A stretch of 64,000 nt of DNA from Rufibacter immobilis (GCF_003721565.1 NZ_RJJE01000001.1:1-64000); one strand, 5' to 3'. Shown: positions 42,672 to 51,601, counted from the stretch's first letter. Numbers and translations: made by a program. The notes: generated by a model not told the origin, from the letters alone.

Positions 42672-44666
42672 ATGAAACGCCGTAAGACCTTCTCTGTGTA
42701 TCTTATCCTTCTGTACCTGATGAGTTCTACCACCCTTTGGGCCATGCCCGTTCAGAAATTTGACCAGTACCCTACCCCGGTAGAGGCTAATCTTTGGGTA
42801 GAGTACAGCCCCGCTGCCACCACGTTCAGGATTTGGTCGCCGGTGGCGGAGGAAGTGGTGCTCAAGCTGTATGAGAAAGGGAACGGCGGTACCGCCCGGG
42901 AAAAGCTGTCGCTGCTCAAAGGTGAGAAAGGACTCTGGCAACTTACCGTAAAGAGAGATCTTCAAGGCGTTTATTACACCTACCAAGTCAAGATTGGGAC
43001 GAAATGGCAGGAAGAGACACCCGGCATCTACGCCACCGCCGTAGGAGTAAACGGGCAACGGGCCATGGTACTGGATTTATCCTCTACCAACCCCACCGGC
43101 TGGGCACAGGACAAAGGTCCAACCGTGAAAACGCCTAATGAGGTGGTACTCTGGGAAGCCCACGTCCGCGACATTACCTCCCACCTCAGTTCAGGTAGTT
43201 CTGCCCCCGGCAAATTCTTAGGCTTGGTGGAGCCCGGCACCAAAACTACCAAAGGTGTGACCACAGGCCTTGACCACATGAAAGAACTGGGCGTAACGCA
43301 CATCCACCTGCTGCCTGCGTTTGACCACCGCTCCATTGACGAGACCGCTCTGGATAAACCGCAATTCAATTGGGGCTATGATCCGCAGAACTATAACGTG
43401 CCTGAGGGCTCTTACTCCTCAGATCCTTACCGCGCCGAGGTACGCATCAGGGAGTTTAAGCAGATGGTGAAGGGTTTCCATGACAAAGGTCTGGGCGTGG
43501 TGCTGGACGTGGTGTATAACCATACGGGCCTCACCAAAGGCTCCAACTTTAACCTGGAGTTTCCGGATTACTACTACCGGCAGAAGCCAGATGGTACCTA
43601 TTCAGACGCCTCGGCCTGCGGAAACGAAACAGCCAGCGAGCGGGCCATGGCCCGGAAATTCATTATTGAGTCCTGCAAGTTCTGGGCTAAGGAATACCAC
43701 ATAGACGGGTTCCGGTTCGATCTCATGGCCATCCATGACCTGGAAACCATGAACCTTCTCACCGCCGAGCTGAAGAAAATCAACCCCAACATCATCATTT
43801 ACGGCGAGGGTTGGACCGCCGGCACCAGTCCGCTGCCCGACAACGCCAAGGCGCTCAAAGCCAATACCCGCTTGCTTACCCATACGGCTGCCTTCTCAGA
43901 TGACCTTCGGGATGCCATCAAAGGCTCTGTTTTTGACGAAAAAGCCAAAGGTTTTGTGAGCGGCGCCGCAGACACCGAAGAGTCCATCAAGTTTGGAGTG
44001 GTGGGCAGCGTGCAGCACCCGCAGGTAAACATAGGCAAGGTCAATTACTCTAAAGACTTCTGGGCTCGGGAGCCGTGGCAGGCGGTCTCCTATGTCTCCT
44101 GCCATGACAACCTCACCCTGTATGACAAACTGAAAGCCTCTGCCCCAGACGCCTCCCCTGATCAGTTGAAGAAGATGCACCTGCTCTCCAACGCCATTGT
44201 GCTCACCAGCCAGGGAACTGCCTTTCTGCACGCGGGCGTGGAGATGATGCGCACCAAAAACGGCGAGCACAACAGCTACAACAAACCAGACGCCATCAAC
44301 CAGATCAACTGGGGCTGGAAAGAGACGCACCAAGACGTATTTAGCTACTACCAAAGCCTCATTTCCCTCCGTAAAGCCCACCCCGCCTTCCGGATGCCCA
44401 CCACCCAACTGGTGAACCAACACCTCCAGTTCCTGATCACAGAACCCGGTTTGGTGGGCTACCTGCTGAAAGACCATGCCAACGGCGATTCCTGGAAAAA
44501 CATTCTGGTGTACTACAACGGTCGCCCATCCGCCACACAAGTGTCCCTGCAAGGCACCTGGACGGTAGCCGCCGAGGGCGAACACATTCACCTGAAGGGT
44601 AGCCGCAACGTGAGCGGTTCCGTGCACATTCCGCCGGTGTCAATGCTGATTCTTTTTCAGGAATAG
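42672..44666 (+). CDS. pulA: Type I pullulanase
   Basis: Debranching enzyme hydrolysing alpha-1,6 bonds in pullulan and branched glucans. I start at 42672 (MKRRKTFSVYLILLYLM, 664 residues) because it gives a proper signal peptide ending LWAM. A CBM48-like N-terminal domain (about 35-130, FRIWSPVAEEVVLKLYEKG) precedes the GH13 barrel. The pullulanase marker FNWGYDPQNYNVPEGSYSSD lies near 235. GH13 regions are VVYNHT, FRFDLMAIHD (nucleophile Asp), IIYGEGW (acid Glu) and SCHDN (third Asp). With no susC/susD neighbours, this is an isolated starch or glycogen enzyme. Location is probably periplasmic. Confidence 0.95.
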   Translation: MKRRKTFSVYLILLYLMSSTTLWAMPVQKFDQYPTPVEANLWVEYSPAATTFRIWSPVAEEVVLKLYEKGNGGTAREKLSLLKGEKGLWQLTVKRDLQGVYYTYQVKIGTKWQEETPGIYATAVGVNGQRAMVLDLSSTNPTGWAQDKGPTVKTPNEVVLWEAHVRDITSHLSSGSSAPGKFLGLVEPGTKTTKGVTTGLDHMKELGVTHIHLLPAFDHRSIDETALDKPQFNWGYDPQNYNVPEGSYSSDPYRAEVRIREFKQMVKGFHDKGLGVVLDVVYNHTGLTKGSNFNLEFPDYYYRQKPDGTYSDASACGNETASERAMARKFIIESCKFWAKEYHIDGFRFDLMAIHDLETMNLLTAELKKINPNIIIYGEGWTAGTSPLPDNAKALKANTRLLTHTAAFSDDLRDAIKGSVFDEKAKGFVSGAADTEESIKFGVVGSVQHPQVNIGKVNYSKDFWAREPWQAVSYVSCHDNLTLYDKLKASAPDASPDQLKKMHLLSNAIVLTSQGTAFLHAGVEMMRTKNGEHNSYNKPDAINQINWGWKETHQDVFSYYQSLISLRKAHPAFRMPTTQLVNQHLQFLITEPGLVGYLLKDHANGDSWKNILVYYNGRPSATQVSLQGTWTVAAEGEHIHLKGSRNVSGSVHIPPVSMLILFQE

Positions 44667-44687
44667 ATTTGAAACGCGTTAGGCGTC

Positions 44688-44730
44688 TTCCGTTTAGCGG
44701 CTCTTTTTCTGAAAACAGGCCCAAAACAGC
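44688..44730. repeat. Dispersed palindrome, copy 21 (imperfect)
   Basis: TTCCGTTTAGCGGCTCTTTTT faces AAAACAGGCCCAAAACAG. It lies 21 bases after the pulA stop. Confidence 0.75.
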
Positions 44731-44868
44731 GGGAGCTGGTCCTGAAAAATTTACCGTAAAGGCTTCCTAGTAGGCCGCTCCGCTCAGCGGAGAAATAACT
44801 GGTTTCCCGTGGTGCGTTTCCTGCCGTTTTTTGTATCTGCCAGAGGCTTTTTGCGTTAAAAGCCGTGT

Positions 44869-47196
44869 ATGCATTCCCAAGAACATCTGATCAGCGTTAC
44901 CTCGTTTCCCTTTAAAGCCCATTTGAGTTTTGCCCCCATTATCCGCTATTGGCAACAACAGCAAGATGGCTGCAGAACCAGTGCGCTTTTGTGCGCAAAG
45001 GAAATTAACAAGCAGTTAAAGCAGGCCCCTGAACTCCTGGAGCCCATCATTGATTTTAGTGTTCTGCAACAGCACGAATGCATTCTTGACTTGCTCATGA
45101 CGGCCGTTTTTCCGGCGGCTACCCGTGAAGTGGAAGCCATTGGCACCGTTGGGCCCAATTATGACGTGAGCTTCTACCACACAGACCTGTTCAAGCAGAT
45201 CATCCTCAATGACCATAACCATCTCAAGCGCCCGCTCAACATAGATGAGCAACGTATGCTCTTCAACCGGGTGCGCATGGTATACTTCCTCATTCTAGAG
45301 AAATTCTACGGGGTGCAGGTACCGCATGAGGAATTCCTGATCTACACTGTTCCAGATTACCAGTTGGGCCTTTACCGGCACTACAACGTGGAGATCAACA
45401 CGCATTTCCTGGAGATCACCAACACCCAGCCGCTGCCCGAACTGAGCGAGGCAGACCTCCAGCACCTACTGGACAACATCCGGAACATGGATGTCTGGAT
45501 GGAGGCCCTGCCGCCCGAGCTGTTTGAGATCAACGGGTTTTACACGCTGCACCTGGTAGACGTGACCGTGCAGGAAGTCTTGTCTTCGCTCAAGAACGAC
45601 CTGCTGGAGCGTGACGTGATGCTGGCGCCCGACCGCTTTGAGCAGTTGCAGGAGAAAGTGCGCATCTTCTTTAAGCGGCCGCATTTGCAGTTGGGCGTGG
45701 CCGCCTTCCATAAGAACCGGAGCACGTTCGTGAACTTCGGGAACAAGATCAACCACAGCTTTCTGTTGCAGAGCGAGCCGGGCAGCAGCAGCTACGTGGG
45801 CTTCAAATCCATTTATGACACCCTGGTGCGCGACGGTCAGCCGCTGGTGGTGAAAGACGTGGCCAAAACAAACCAGTTACCAGACGGCGTGCGCGAGGAG
45901 ATGCTGGGCATGGGCATCCGGAACATCATTCTGGCCCTGCTCCGCTACGGCGACGAACCCATTGGCATCCTAGAACTGGGCTCCCCCAACCCCGGCGATT
46001 TGGATAACTTCTCGCTGGCCAAGATGGAGCAGTTCCTGCCGCTTTTCTCGGTGGCGGTAAACCGAAACTCAGAGGAGATTGAGGCGCGGGTGCAGGCCGT
46101 GATCAGGGAGAAATTCACCGCCATTCACCCGGTGCTGGAGTGGCGGTTCAGGGAGGCGGCCCTCAACATGCTGGACAAAATCAACAACAACACCGGCCCC
46201 GTGGAGATGGAGCCCATCGTTTTCCCAGATGTGTACCCACTCTACGCCGCCGCCGATGTGCGCGGCTCCAGCACTGAGCGGAATACCGCCATTCTGGGCG
46301 ACCTGGTGGAGCACCTCCACCTGGCCGAACGCATTCTCAAAAAAGCCATTGAGGTTCATTCGCTGCCCATTCTGGATGAACTGCGCTTTTCGGTGTCCAA
46401 ACATCTGCGACAACTGAAGAAAGGGCTGCTGTCTCAGGACGGTATCCTCATTTTTGAGATGCTGCGCACGCAGGTAGAGCCCATGTTTGAGTTTCTGGAA
46501 GCCACCCACCCAGACCTGCTGCCCTACATCCAGAACTACCGTGACGCCATGGACCCTGAGCTGGGCATCCTGTACAAACGCCGCAAGGCCTTTGAGGAAA
46601 GCCTCACGCTCATCAATGAGACCATTTCTGAGTACATAGAGCAGGAAGAGCAGAACGCGCAGGAAATGTACCCGCACTACTTTGAGAAGTTCAAGACCGA
46701 TGGCGTGGAGTTCAACATCTACGTGGGCGCGTCTCTGGAAGAGCGGCAACCCTTTGACATCATGTTCCTGCGCAACCTGCGCCTGTGGCAACTCATGGTC
46801 ATGTGCGAGGTGACCCGCCGTGCCGCCGCCCTCAAACCGCAGCTCAAAGTGCCCCTGGAAACCACGCAACTCATCTTAATCCACAGCCAGCCGCTGGCCA
46901 TCCGGTTCCGGCAAGACGAGCGCAAGTTTGACGTAGACGGGGCCTACAACATCCGGTATGAGATTGTGAAGAAGCGGGTAGACAAAGCCCTGGTGCGCGG
47001 CACCGAGGAACGCCTCACCCAGCCCGGCAAAATCGCCATTGTCTACTCCCAGGCCCGTGAGGCCAATGAGTACCTGGAATACATAGAATACCTCCAGAAC
47101 AAGAATATTTTAACCGATGGCGTGGAACAGCTGGAGATTGAGGATCTTCAGGGAGTGAGCGGACTCAAAGCCCTGCGCGTGAAAGTGAAGTGTTAG
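44869..47196 (+). CDS. Large GAF-domain cytosolic protein
   Basis: Role unknown. The 775-residue product has no signal or membrane segment. An N-terminal helical region (1-260) is followed by a GAF-like sensor domain (about 270-405, with SIYDTLVRDGQPLVVKDVAK and RNIILALLRYGDEPIGILEL). Two uncharacterised regions follow, including helical HLRQLKKGLLSQDGILIFEML and the acidic EYIEQEEQNAQEMYPHYFEKF. No histidine kinase, cyclase or phosphatase catalytic motif is visible, so signal output would have to be through protein contact. I recall similar-length GAF proteins in other Cytophagales. It stands alone between palindromes. Confidence 0.82.
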   Translation: MHSQEHLISVTSFPFKAHLSFAPIIRYWQQQQDGCRTSALLCAKEINKQLKQAPELLEPIIDFSVLQQHECILDLLMTAVFPAATREVEAIGTVGPNYDVSFYHTDLFKQIILNDHNHLKRPLNIDEQRMLFNRVRMVYFLILEKFYGVQVPHEEFLIYTVPDYQLGLYRHYNVEINTHFLEITNTQPLPELSEADLQHLLDNIRNMDVWMEALPPELFEINGFYTLHLVDVTVQEVLSSLKNDLLERDVMLAPDRFEQLQEKVRIFFKRPHLQLGVAAFHKNRSTFVNFGNKINHSFLLQSEPGSSSYVGFKSIYDTLVRDGQPLVVKDVAKTNQLPDGVREEMLGMGIRNIILALLRYGDEPIGILELGSPNPGDLDNFSLAKMEQFLPLFSVAVNRNSEEIEARVQAVIREKFTAIHPVLEWRFREAALNMLDKINNNTGPVEMEPIVFPDVYPLYAAADVRGSSTERNTAILGDLVEHLHLAERILKKAIEVHSLPILDELRFSVSKHLRQLKKGLLSQDGILIFEMLRTQVEPMFEFLEATHPDLLPYIQNYRDAMDPELGILYKRRKAFEESLTLINETISEYIEQEEQNAQEMYPHYFEKFKTDGVEFNIYVGASLEERQPFDIMFLRNLRLWQLMVMCEVTRRAAALKPQLKVPLETTQLILIHSQPLAIRFRQDERKFDVDGAYNIRYEIVKKRVDKALVRGTEERLTQPGKIAIVYSQAREANEYLEYIEYLQNKNILTDGVEQLEIEDLQGVSGLKALRVKVKC

Positions 47197-47236
47197 CTGT
47201 TTAGGGGCTCTTTTTCCAGAAACAGTCCCTAAACAG
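47197..47236. repeat. Dispersed palindrome, copy 22
   Basis: CTGTTTAGGGGCTCTTTTTC faces AGAAACAGTCCCTAAACAG, beginning at the base after the GAF gene stop, between convergent genes. Confidence 0.85.
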
Positions 47237-47272
47237 GTTAGCACCCTGAGCTGCTTAGATCTTTGTGCCTCT

Positions 47273-47313
47273 TCCGTTTAGCGCCTGTTTTGGGAAAAAG
47301 AGGCGCTAAACGC
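47273..47313. repeat. Dispersed palindrome, copy 23
   Basis: TCCGTTTAGCGCCTGTTTT faces AAAAAGAGGCGCTAAACGC. It is the second copy in the same convergent gap. Confidence 0.85.
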
Positions 47314-47335
47314 ACTTTGGATATCTAATAAAAAA

Positions 47336-47385
47336 AGCATCTCGCCGGTAACCGGAATCGCTTTTCCGGTCGCAGGCGAGATGCT
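47336..47385 (-). terminator. Branched terminator of fabV
   Basis: AGCATCTCGCC pairs with GGCGAGATGCT, and an inner stem ACCGGAA/TTCCGGT adds a second hairpin. The minus strand continues into a run of T's. It follows the fabV stop by about 70 bases. Confidence 0.8.
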
Positions 47386-47454
47386 CTGTAATAGTAATGT
47401 GTCTAGAATAGAGAGCCAGGTGAATGCACCGTCATCTCTAGAAACAAAAGCAGT

Positions 47455-48645
47455 TTATACCAGACCCGGTACCTCTACCACTTCGTTCACGTCTTTCTCG
47501 TAGTCCACGCCTTCCACCTCAAACCCGAAGAGGTTGAAGAAATCGGTGCGGTAACCGGCCAGGTCGCCAATCTCAGAGAGGTTCTCAGTGTTGGCTTGCT
47601 CCCACAGGGTGGCCACCTGGGCCTGCACGTCATCGCGCATTTCCCAATCGTCTACTCTAATGCGGCCTTTCTCGTCTACCGCTACTTCGCCACCGGTGTA
47701 CAGACGCTCTCTGAACAGGCGGTCCATCTGCTCAATGGTACCTTCGTGCAGGCCTTGCTCCTTCATCACTTTGTAGAGCAGCGAAATGTACAGCGGAATC
47801 ACCGGAATGGCCGAACTGGCTTGGGTTACCAAAGCTTTGTTCACAGAGACGTACGCCTTGCCGCCCAGATCCTTCAAGGAGTCTGAGATGGTGAAAGCGG
47901 TGGCCTCCAGGTGGTCTTTGGCGCGGCCGATGGTGCCTTTGCGGTAAACGGCTTCGGTGAGTGACGGCCCAATATAGGAATAGGCCACAGTCACCGCGCC
48001 CGGCGCCAGCAGGTTCTCGGCTTTAAGAGCATCAATCCACATGGCCCAGTCCTCGCCGCCCATCACGGCTACGGTGTTGGCAATGTCGTCCTCGTTGGCC
48101 GGTGAAATGGACACCTCAGACACTTTGCCGGTATGGAAATCAACGGTTTTGTTGGAGAAGGTCTGGCCAATGGGCTTCAGGACCGAATTGTGAATCACCC
48201 CGGTTTTAGGGTGCACCCGGCGCGGCGAGGCAAGGCTGTATACCACCAGGTCTACCTGCCCCAGATCAGCTTTGATCAGGTCCAGCGTTTTCTGTTTCAC
48301 TTCATCAGAGAACGCATCGCCGTTGATGCTTTTGGCGTAGAGGCCGGCCTCCTGGGCTTTTTTCTCAAAGGCGGCGGTGTTGTACCAGCCCGGTGAACCC
48401 GGTTTGCCTTCGGCCGAAGGCTTCTCAAAGTAAACCCCAATGGTGGCGGCGTTGGCTCCAAAGGCGCTGGTGATTCTGGAGGCCAACCCGAAACCGGTGG
48501 AAGCCCCAAGCACCAAAACCTTCTTAGGCCCGTCTATAGAACCTTTGAATTTCACATAGTTAATCTGGTTTTCTACGTTTTTAGCGCTGCCTTCTGGGTG
48601 GGCGGTTAAGCAGATAAACCCGCGTACTTTTGGTGTAATGATCAT
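47455..48645 (-). CDS. fabV: Trans-2-enoyl-ACP/CoA reductase FabV
   Basis: NADH-dependent reduction of enoyl thioesters in fatty acid elongation; FabV-type enzymes are typically insensitive to triclosan. The N-terminal block MIITPKVRGFICLTAHPEGS is diagnostic. The nucleotide-binding motif GASTGFGLASR lies near residues 48-58. The active-site Y-x8-K is read as YRKGTIGRAK after SYIGPSLTEAV. The length of 396 residues is standard. Transcribed alone. Confidence 0.97.
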   Translation of the reverse strand: MIITPKVRGFICLTAHPEGSAKNVENQINYVKFKGSIDGPKKVLVLGASTGFGLASRITSAFGANAATIGVYFEKPSAEGKPGSPGWYNTAAFEKKAQEAGLYAKSINGDAFSDEVKQKTLDLIKADLGQVDLVVYSLASPRRVHPKTGVIHNSVLKPIGQTFSNKTVDFHTGKVSEVSISPANEDDIANTVAVMGGEDWAMWIDALKAENLLAPGAVTVAYSYIGPSLTEAVYRKGTIGRAKDHLEATAFTISDSLKDLGGKAYVSVNKALVTQASSAIPVIPLYISLLYKVMKEQGLHEGTIEQMDRLFRERLYTGGEVAVDEKGRIRVDDWEMRDDVQAQVATLWEQANTENLSEIGDLAGYRTDFFNLFGFEVEGVDYEKDVNEVVEVPGLV

Positions 48646-48737
48646 GTCAAATGGTTTTCACAGAATACCTCTGTATGGCTATCGTAAGATTTGCAGTCGT
48701 AAATTGGGTATTTTTCTTAACAAAACATACCTGCCGC

Positions 48738-48780
48738 CGCTGTTTAGGCGCCTGTAGGCGGTAAAGCCGCTATTTTCAGG
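48738..48780. repeat. Dispersed palindrome, degraded copy 24
   Basis: Only TGTTTAGGCGCC and TATTTTCAGGGGC resemble the core, with unrelated sequence between. It lies upstream of fabV. Confidence 0.4.
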
Positions 48781-48811
48781 GGCAAAAATAAGAGCTTAGC
48801 GCAGTAGCTTT

Positions 48812-49522
48812 CTACTCTTCCAGAACTTGCCCGGCTTTTCGGCCTTTGCGCTGCCGCAGCCGGTTCAGCAGGAAAATGGAGAGCATGAGCCAGAAGAAAC
48901 CCGCTCCCCAACCGGCCAGCACATCTGAGGCGTAGTGCACGTTCAGGTATACGCGGCTAAAGCCGATGAGCAGAATCCAAGCCCCCAGAAGCCCGCACAG
49001 AAGCCACCGGGCCCAGCGCTGCGGCACGTTGGTCCAGACCAGGTACACCAGAAGTCCCCAGAAAGCGCCCCCAATCATGGCGTGCCCGCTGGGGAAACTG
49101 TTGCCGCCCTGCTCCAGAAAGGCGGTTTCGGGCCGGGGCCTCCCAAACAGCCACTTCATGGTCTGGTTGAACAGCGTGGTAGTGGCCGAGATGGCAATGA
49201 CCTTGAGCGAGTAGAACCGCCACTTCTTGAAAAGCAGGAAAAAAGCCGCCAGCGCCAAAGACCCGTAGATGAGAAAATTCTTGGACCCGAAGAAGGTGAT
49301 GAAGTACATGACCTGGGTAGTCTCTGGGTTGGCGAATTGGTCAGCCCAGGCAAACGCCGCTTGGTCCAGTTCTTTCTCCTGTTCCACAAACACCACCCGG
49401 GTCATCCAGAAAAACAGCAGCGCCGAGCCCACAAACACCAGCCAGGCCACCACCATCTGCCCTGACACCACCGTGAGCGCCATTCCCGCCTTTTTACCCG
49501 CCTGCTTCACTTCTTGCTGCAT
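48812..49522 (-). CDS. PAP2-family membrane phosphatase (copy 1)
   Basis: Membrane phosphatase of the PAP2/BacA-independent undecaprenyl or lipid phosphatase type. I start at 49522 (MQQEVKQAGKKAGMALTV, 236 residues); the open frame extends to 49618. Motifs: KWLFGRPRP (KxxxxxxRP), PSGH in GGNSFPSGHAMIGGAFWG, and SRVYLNVHYASDVLAGWG (SRxxxxxHxxxD). Five to six helices surround them. It is a clear paralogue of 50115-50834, with the same strand, order and motif spacing. Confidence 0.93.
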   Translation of the reverse strand: MQQEVKQAGKKAGMALTVVSGQMVVAWLVFVGSALLFFWMTRVVFVEQEKELDQAAFAWADQFANPETTQVMYFITFFGSKNFLIYGSLALAAFFLLFKKWRFYSLKVIAISATTTLFNQTMKWLFGRPRPETAFLEQGGNSFPSGHAMIGGAFWGLLVYLVWTNVPQRWARWLLCGLLGAWILLIGFSRVYLNVHYASDVLAGWGAGFFWLMLSIFLLNRLRQRKGRKAGQVLEE

Positions 49523-49642
49523 ACGCCTTTCTGTATTCTGGGAAGTGTACGCAAAAAAGTAGCCCCAAAGATTCACCGCCGGCACCCGGCAGCGGCTAAC
49601 CTCCTCAAAATCCGACACTAAGGCTAAAAACGTACCTTGACT

Positions 49643-49906
49643 ATGCTGTACCTGCTGGGCTTTCTGTACCTTGACTTCGCGGGCCGCGCCCAGTTTTTAC
49701 AGGCGCACGGCCGCCGGCTGGTTTCCAGAAACGAAGGAGAGTATGAAGTGCAGTTGTATTGGACCCAGAATTTCTTTGCCGAAGTGTACTTCTCGCAGAC
49801 CAGGAACCGGATGGAGAAAATTAGCGCCGTTACCCGGCAACCGGACTTTGAGGCGTACCTCACCCCGTTGAATCTGAACCCGCTGCTGCGCTCCAGACCG
49901 GAGTAA
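49643..49906 (+). CDS. Conserved-looking 87-residue hypothetical protein
   Basis: Family not recognised. Starting at the ATG at 49643, the product is soluble and aromatic-rich: MLYLLGFLYLDFAGRAQFLQ, then NEGEYEVQLYWTQNFFAEVYF and a C-terminal RQPDFEAYLTPLNLNPLL. A short terminator follows 7 bases after its stop. It sits between two PAP2 genes on the opposite strand and next to tRNA-Leu. From memory, similar short proteins occur in other Bacteroidota. Confidence 0.65.
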   Translation: MLYLLGFLYLDFAGRAQFLQAHGRRLVSRNEGEYEVQLYWTQNFFAEVYFSQTRNRMEKISAVTRQPDFEAYLTPLNLNPLLRSRPE

Positions 49907-49912
49907 AACAAG

Positions 49913-49940
49913 AAGGCCAGCCTCATATGAAGCTGGCCTT
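49913..49940. terminator. Bidirectional terminator between the 87-residue gene and tRNA-Leu
   Basis: AAGGCCAGC pairs with GCTGGCCTT around a 10-base loop. It ends 4 bases from the 3' end of the tRNA. Confidence 0.8.
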
Positions 49941-49943
49941 TTG

Positions 49944-50025
49944 TGCGCAGGGGGAGATTCGAACTCCCACACCCGAAGGCGCTGCCGCCTGAAGACAGTG
50001 CGTCTACCAATTTCGCCACCTGCGC
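49944..50025 (-). tRNA. tRNA-Leu (CAG)
   Basis: The minus strand folds as a class II tRNA: acceptor GCGCAGG/CCTGCGC, discriminator A, D-loop with GAAATTGGTAGACGC, and anticodon loop TTCAGGC giving CAG. A variable arm GCGCCTTCGGGTGT and T-arm GTTCGAATC complete it. CCA is not encoded. Confidence 0.97.
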
Positions 50026-50114
50026 ATTATTTATCCCCTTCTTGCGTTAGGGTGCACAAAGATACTACTTTTTATTTTTATGCAATACCTGGGGCAAATT
50101 TTTGCAAAAAAATT

Positions 50115-50834
50115 TCAGGAGGTGGGCGGCTGCTCCCCTTTCACCACCGGGTGCAGGTTGCGTTTGGAGAACTTCTCCATGCGGTTGAGCAGGAAAATAG
50201 CCAGAATGACCCAACCCAGACCGGCGGCCAGACCGGCCAGCACATCGGTGGCGTAGTGCACGTGCAGGTACACCCGGCTAAAGCCGATGAACAGAATCAG
50301 GAGCGAGAGCAGCGTAATGAGCAGAAAACGCCAGGCGGGCACCTCCACGTTCTTCCAGACCAGGTAAATGAGCAACCCATAAAAAGAAGCGCTGATCATG
50401 GCGTGCCCGCTGGGGAAACTGAGCCCGTAGGAGTCTACCAGGTGCGGCACCAGCGGCCGGGGCCGGTTGAACAGGTACTTGAGCAGCAGGTTCAGGGAGA
50501 TACTGCCCACCGCAATCACCGGCACTTTGAGCGAGTACCACTTGTGCTTTTTCACGAACAGGAAATACCCAATGAGCATAAAGCCCGCCCCGGTAATAAA
50601 ATTGCGCGAAGCCAGGAACGTGATTCCCTTGATGAATTCTGTAAGCGCTGGGTTGGCCCGCTCATCGGCCCAGGCGAAGGCCAGGCTGTCAAAGCGCAGC
50701 TCGCGGCCGGGCAGCACCTCGCGGGCCAGCCAGAAAAACAGGACCAGGCACAGCAGGAACACCGCCCATATCACCACCAGCTCCACCGTAAACAGCGCAG
50801 AGGCCGCCACAAATTTCCGAATTGCTTTTTTCAT
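50115..50834 (-). CDS. PAP2-family membrane phosphatase (copy 2)
   Basis: A 239-residue membrane phosphatase of the PAP2 family acting on lipid phosphates at the membrane surface. Motifs are KYLFNRPRP, SFPSGHAMISASFYG and SRVYLHVHYATDVLAG, in standard order within about six helices. It is paralogous to the gene at 48812-49522. Both share the acidic-aromatic segment FAWADERANP/FAWADQFANP after helix 1, so they probably arose by duplication. The tRNA-Leu and the 87-residue gene now lie between them. Confidence 0.93.
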   Translation of the reverse strand: MKKAIRKFVAASALFTVELVVIWAVFLLCLVLFFWLAREVLPGRELRFDSLAFAWADERANPALTEFIKGITFLASRNFITGAGFMLIGYFLFVKKHKWYSLKVPVIAVGSISLNLLLKYLFNRPRPLVPHLVDSYGLSFPSGHAMISASFYGLLIYLVWKNVEVPAWRFLLITLLSLLILFIGFSRVYLHVHYATDVLAGLAAGLGWVILAIFLLNRMEKFSKRNLHPVVKGEQPPTS

Positions 50835-50852
50835 AGTGTCTTGTCTACAGCT

Positions 50853-50894
50853 TTCCGTTTAGCGGCCCTTTTTCAGGAATCAGGCCCAAAACGG
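50853..50894. repeat. Dispersed palindrome, copy 25 (imperfect)
   Basis: TTCCGTTTAGCGGCCCTTTTT faces AGGAATCAGGCCCAAAACGGC with several mismatches. It lies between divergent genes. Confidence 0.75.
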
Positions 50895-51002
50895 CAAGAT
50901 GCTTAAAATACGTAGCCCCCGCGCCTGGCGTTGGAAATGCCGCCCCATACAACTTAGCGCCCCCAAAACCAGTAAGACCTCTCAGAGCCAGAACAGAATG
51001 CT

Positions 51003-51497
51003 ATGAAACCAGAAGAGTTGACCCAACTGATGATGAAGTTGAAAGACAAAAGCCTCTCGCTTGCCTTCGCCGAAAGCTGCACCGGCGGAAGCCTGGCCGC
51101 CGCCCTGAGCGAAGCCACCGGTACCGCCGACGTCTTTCTGGGCAGCATGGTCACCTATAACGCCGTGGCCAAAAACAAGGTGCTGGGCGTGAAGAACGAA
51201 ACCCTCAAACTCTACACCGCCGAGAGCCAGCAGGTGACCAATGAAATGGTGCAGGGCCTCCAGAAGCTCCTCAAAGCCGATGTCTGCGTGGCCGTGACCG
51301 GCTTGTTTGGCGAAGGCGGCTCAGAGACCGCCGAAAAACCCGTGGGCACCACCTTCGTCTCCATCCTCTTCAAAGACAAAGTGGAGGAGTACCGCCAGGT
51401 CTTCAAAGGCGATGCCCAAAAGATGCGCGACCAAGCTAAGGACTTCATCTTCCAGAAGCTGCAGGAAACCGTGGAGCGGCACTTCCAGCACGAGTAA
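51003..51497 (+). CDS. pncC: CinA-family nicotinamide-nucleotide amidohydrolase
   Basis: Deamidates nicotinamide mononucleotide to nicotinic acid mononucleotide in NAD recycling, if it follows the stand-alone CinA C-terminal domain family. The signature LAFAESCTGGSLAAALSEA is at residues 20-38 and contains the catalytic Ser. GSMVTYNAVAKNKVLGV and VAVTGLFGEGGSETAEKPVGTT follow. The 164-residue length matches the single-domain form, without the N-terminal MoaB-like domain of full CinA. Confidence 0.93.
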   Translation: MKPEELTQLMMKLKDKSLSLAFAESCTGGSLAAALSEATGTADVFLGSMVTYNAVAKNKVLGVKNETLKLYTAESQQVTNEMVQGLQKLLKADVCVAVTGLFGEGGSETAEKPVGTTFVSILFKDKVEEYRQVFKGDAQKMRDQAKDFIFQKLQETVERHFQHE

Positions 51498-51516
51498 GAG
51501 AAGAACCCTTCACCCT

Positions 51517-51555
51517 CCCGTTTAGCGGCCGTTTTTCCTAAAACGGGCTTAAACC
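51517..51555. repeat. Dispersed palindrome, copy 26 (imperfect)
   Basis: CCGTTTAGCGGCCGTTTTTC faces AAAACGGGCTTAAAC, 20 bases past the pncC stop. Confidence 0.75.
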
Positions 51556-51601
51556 AGCCATTTGTCATCATTTACCGGTAGCGAGTTGGCGTGTACAGGC
51601 C

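Noticed and set aside
43896-44627. Minus-strand frame of 243 codons
   Set aside because: It is antisense to the catalytic region of pullulanase and has no independent features.
49941-50906. Plus-strand frame of 321 codons
   Set aside because: It runs through the tRNA-Leu and the complement of a PAP2 gene, so it is a shadow.
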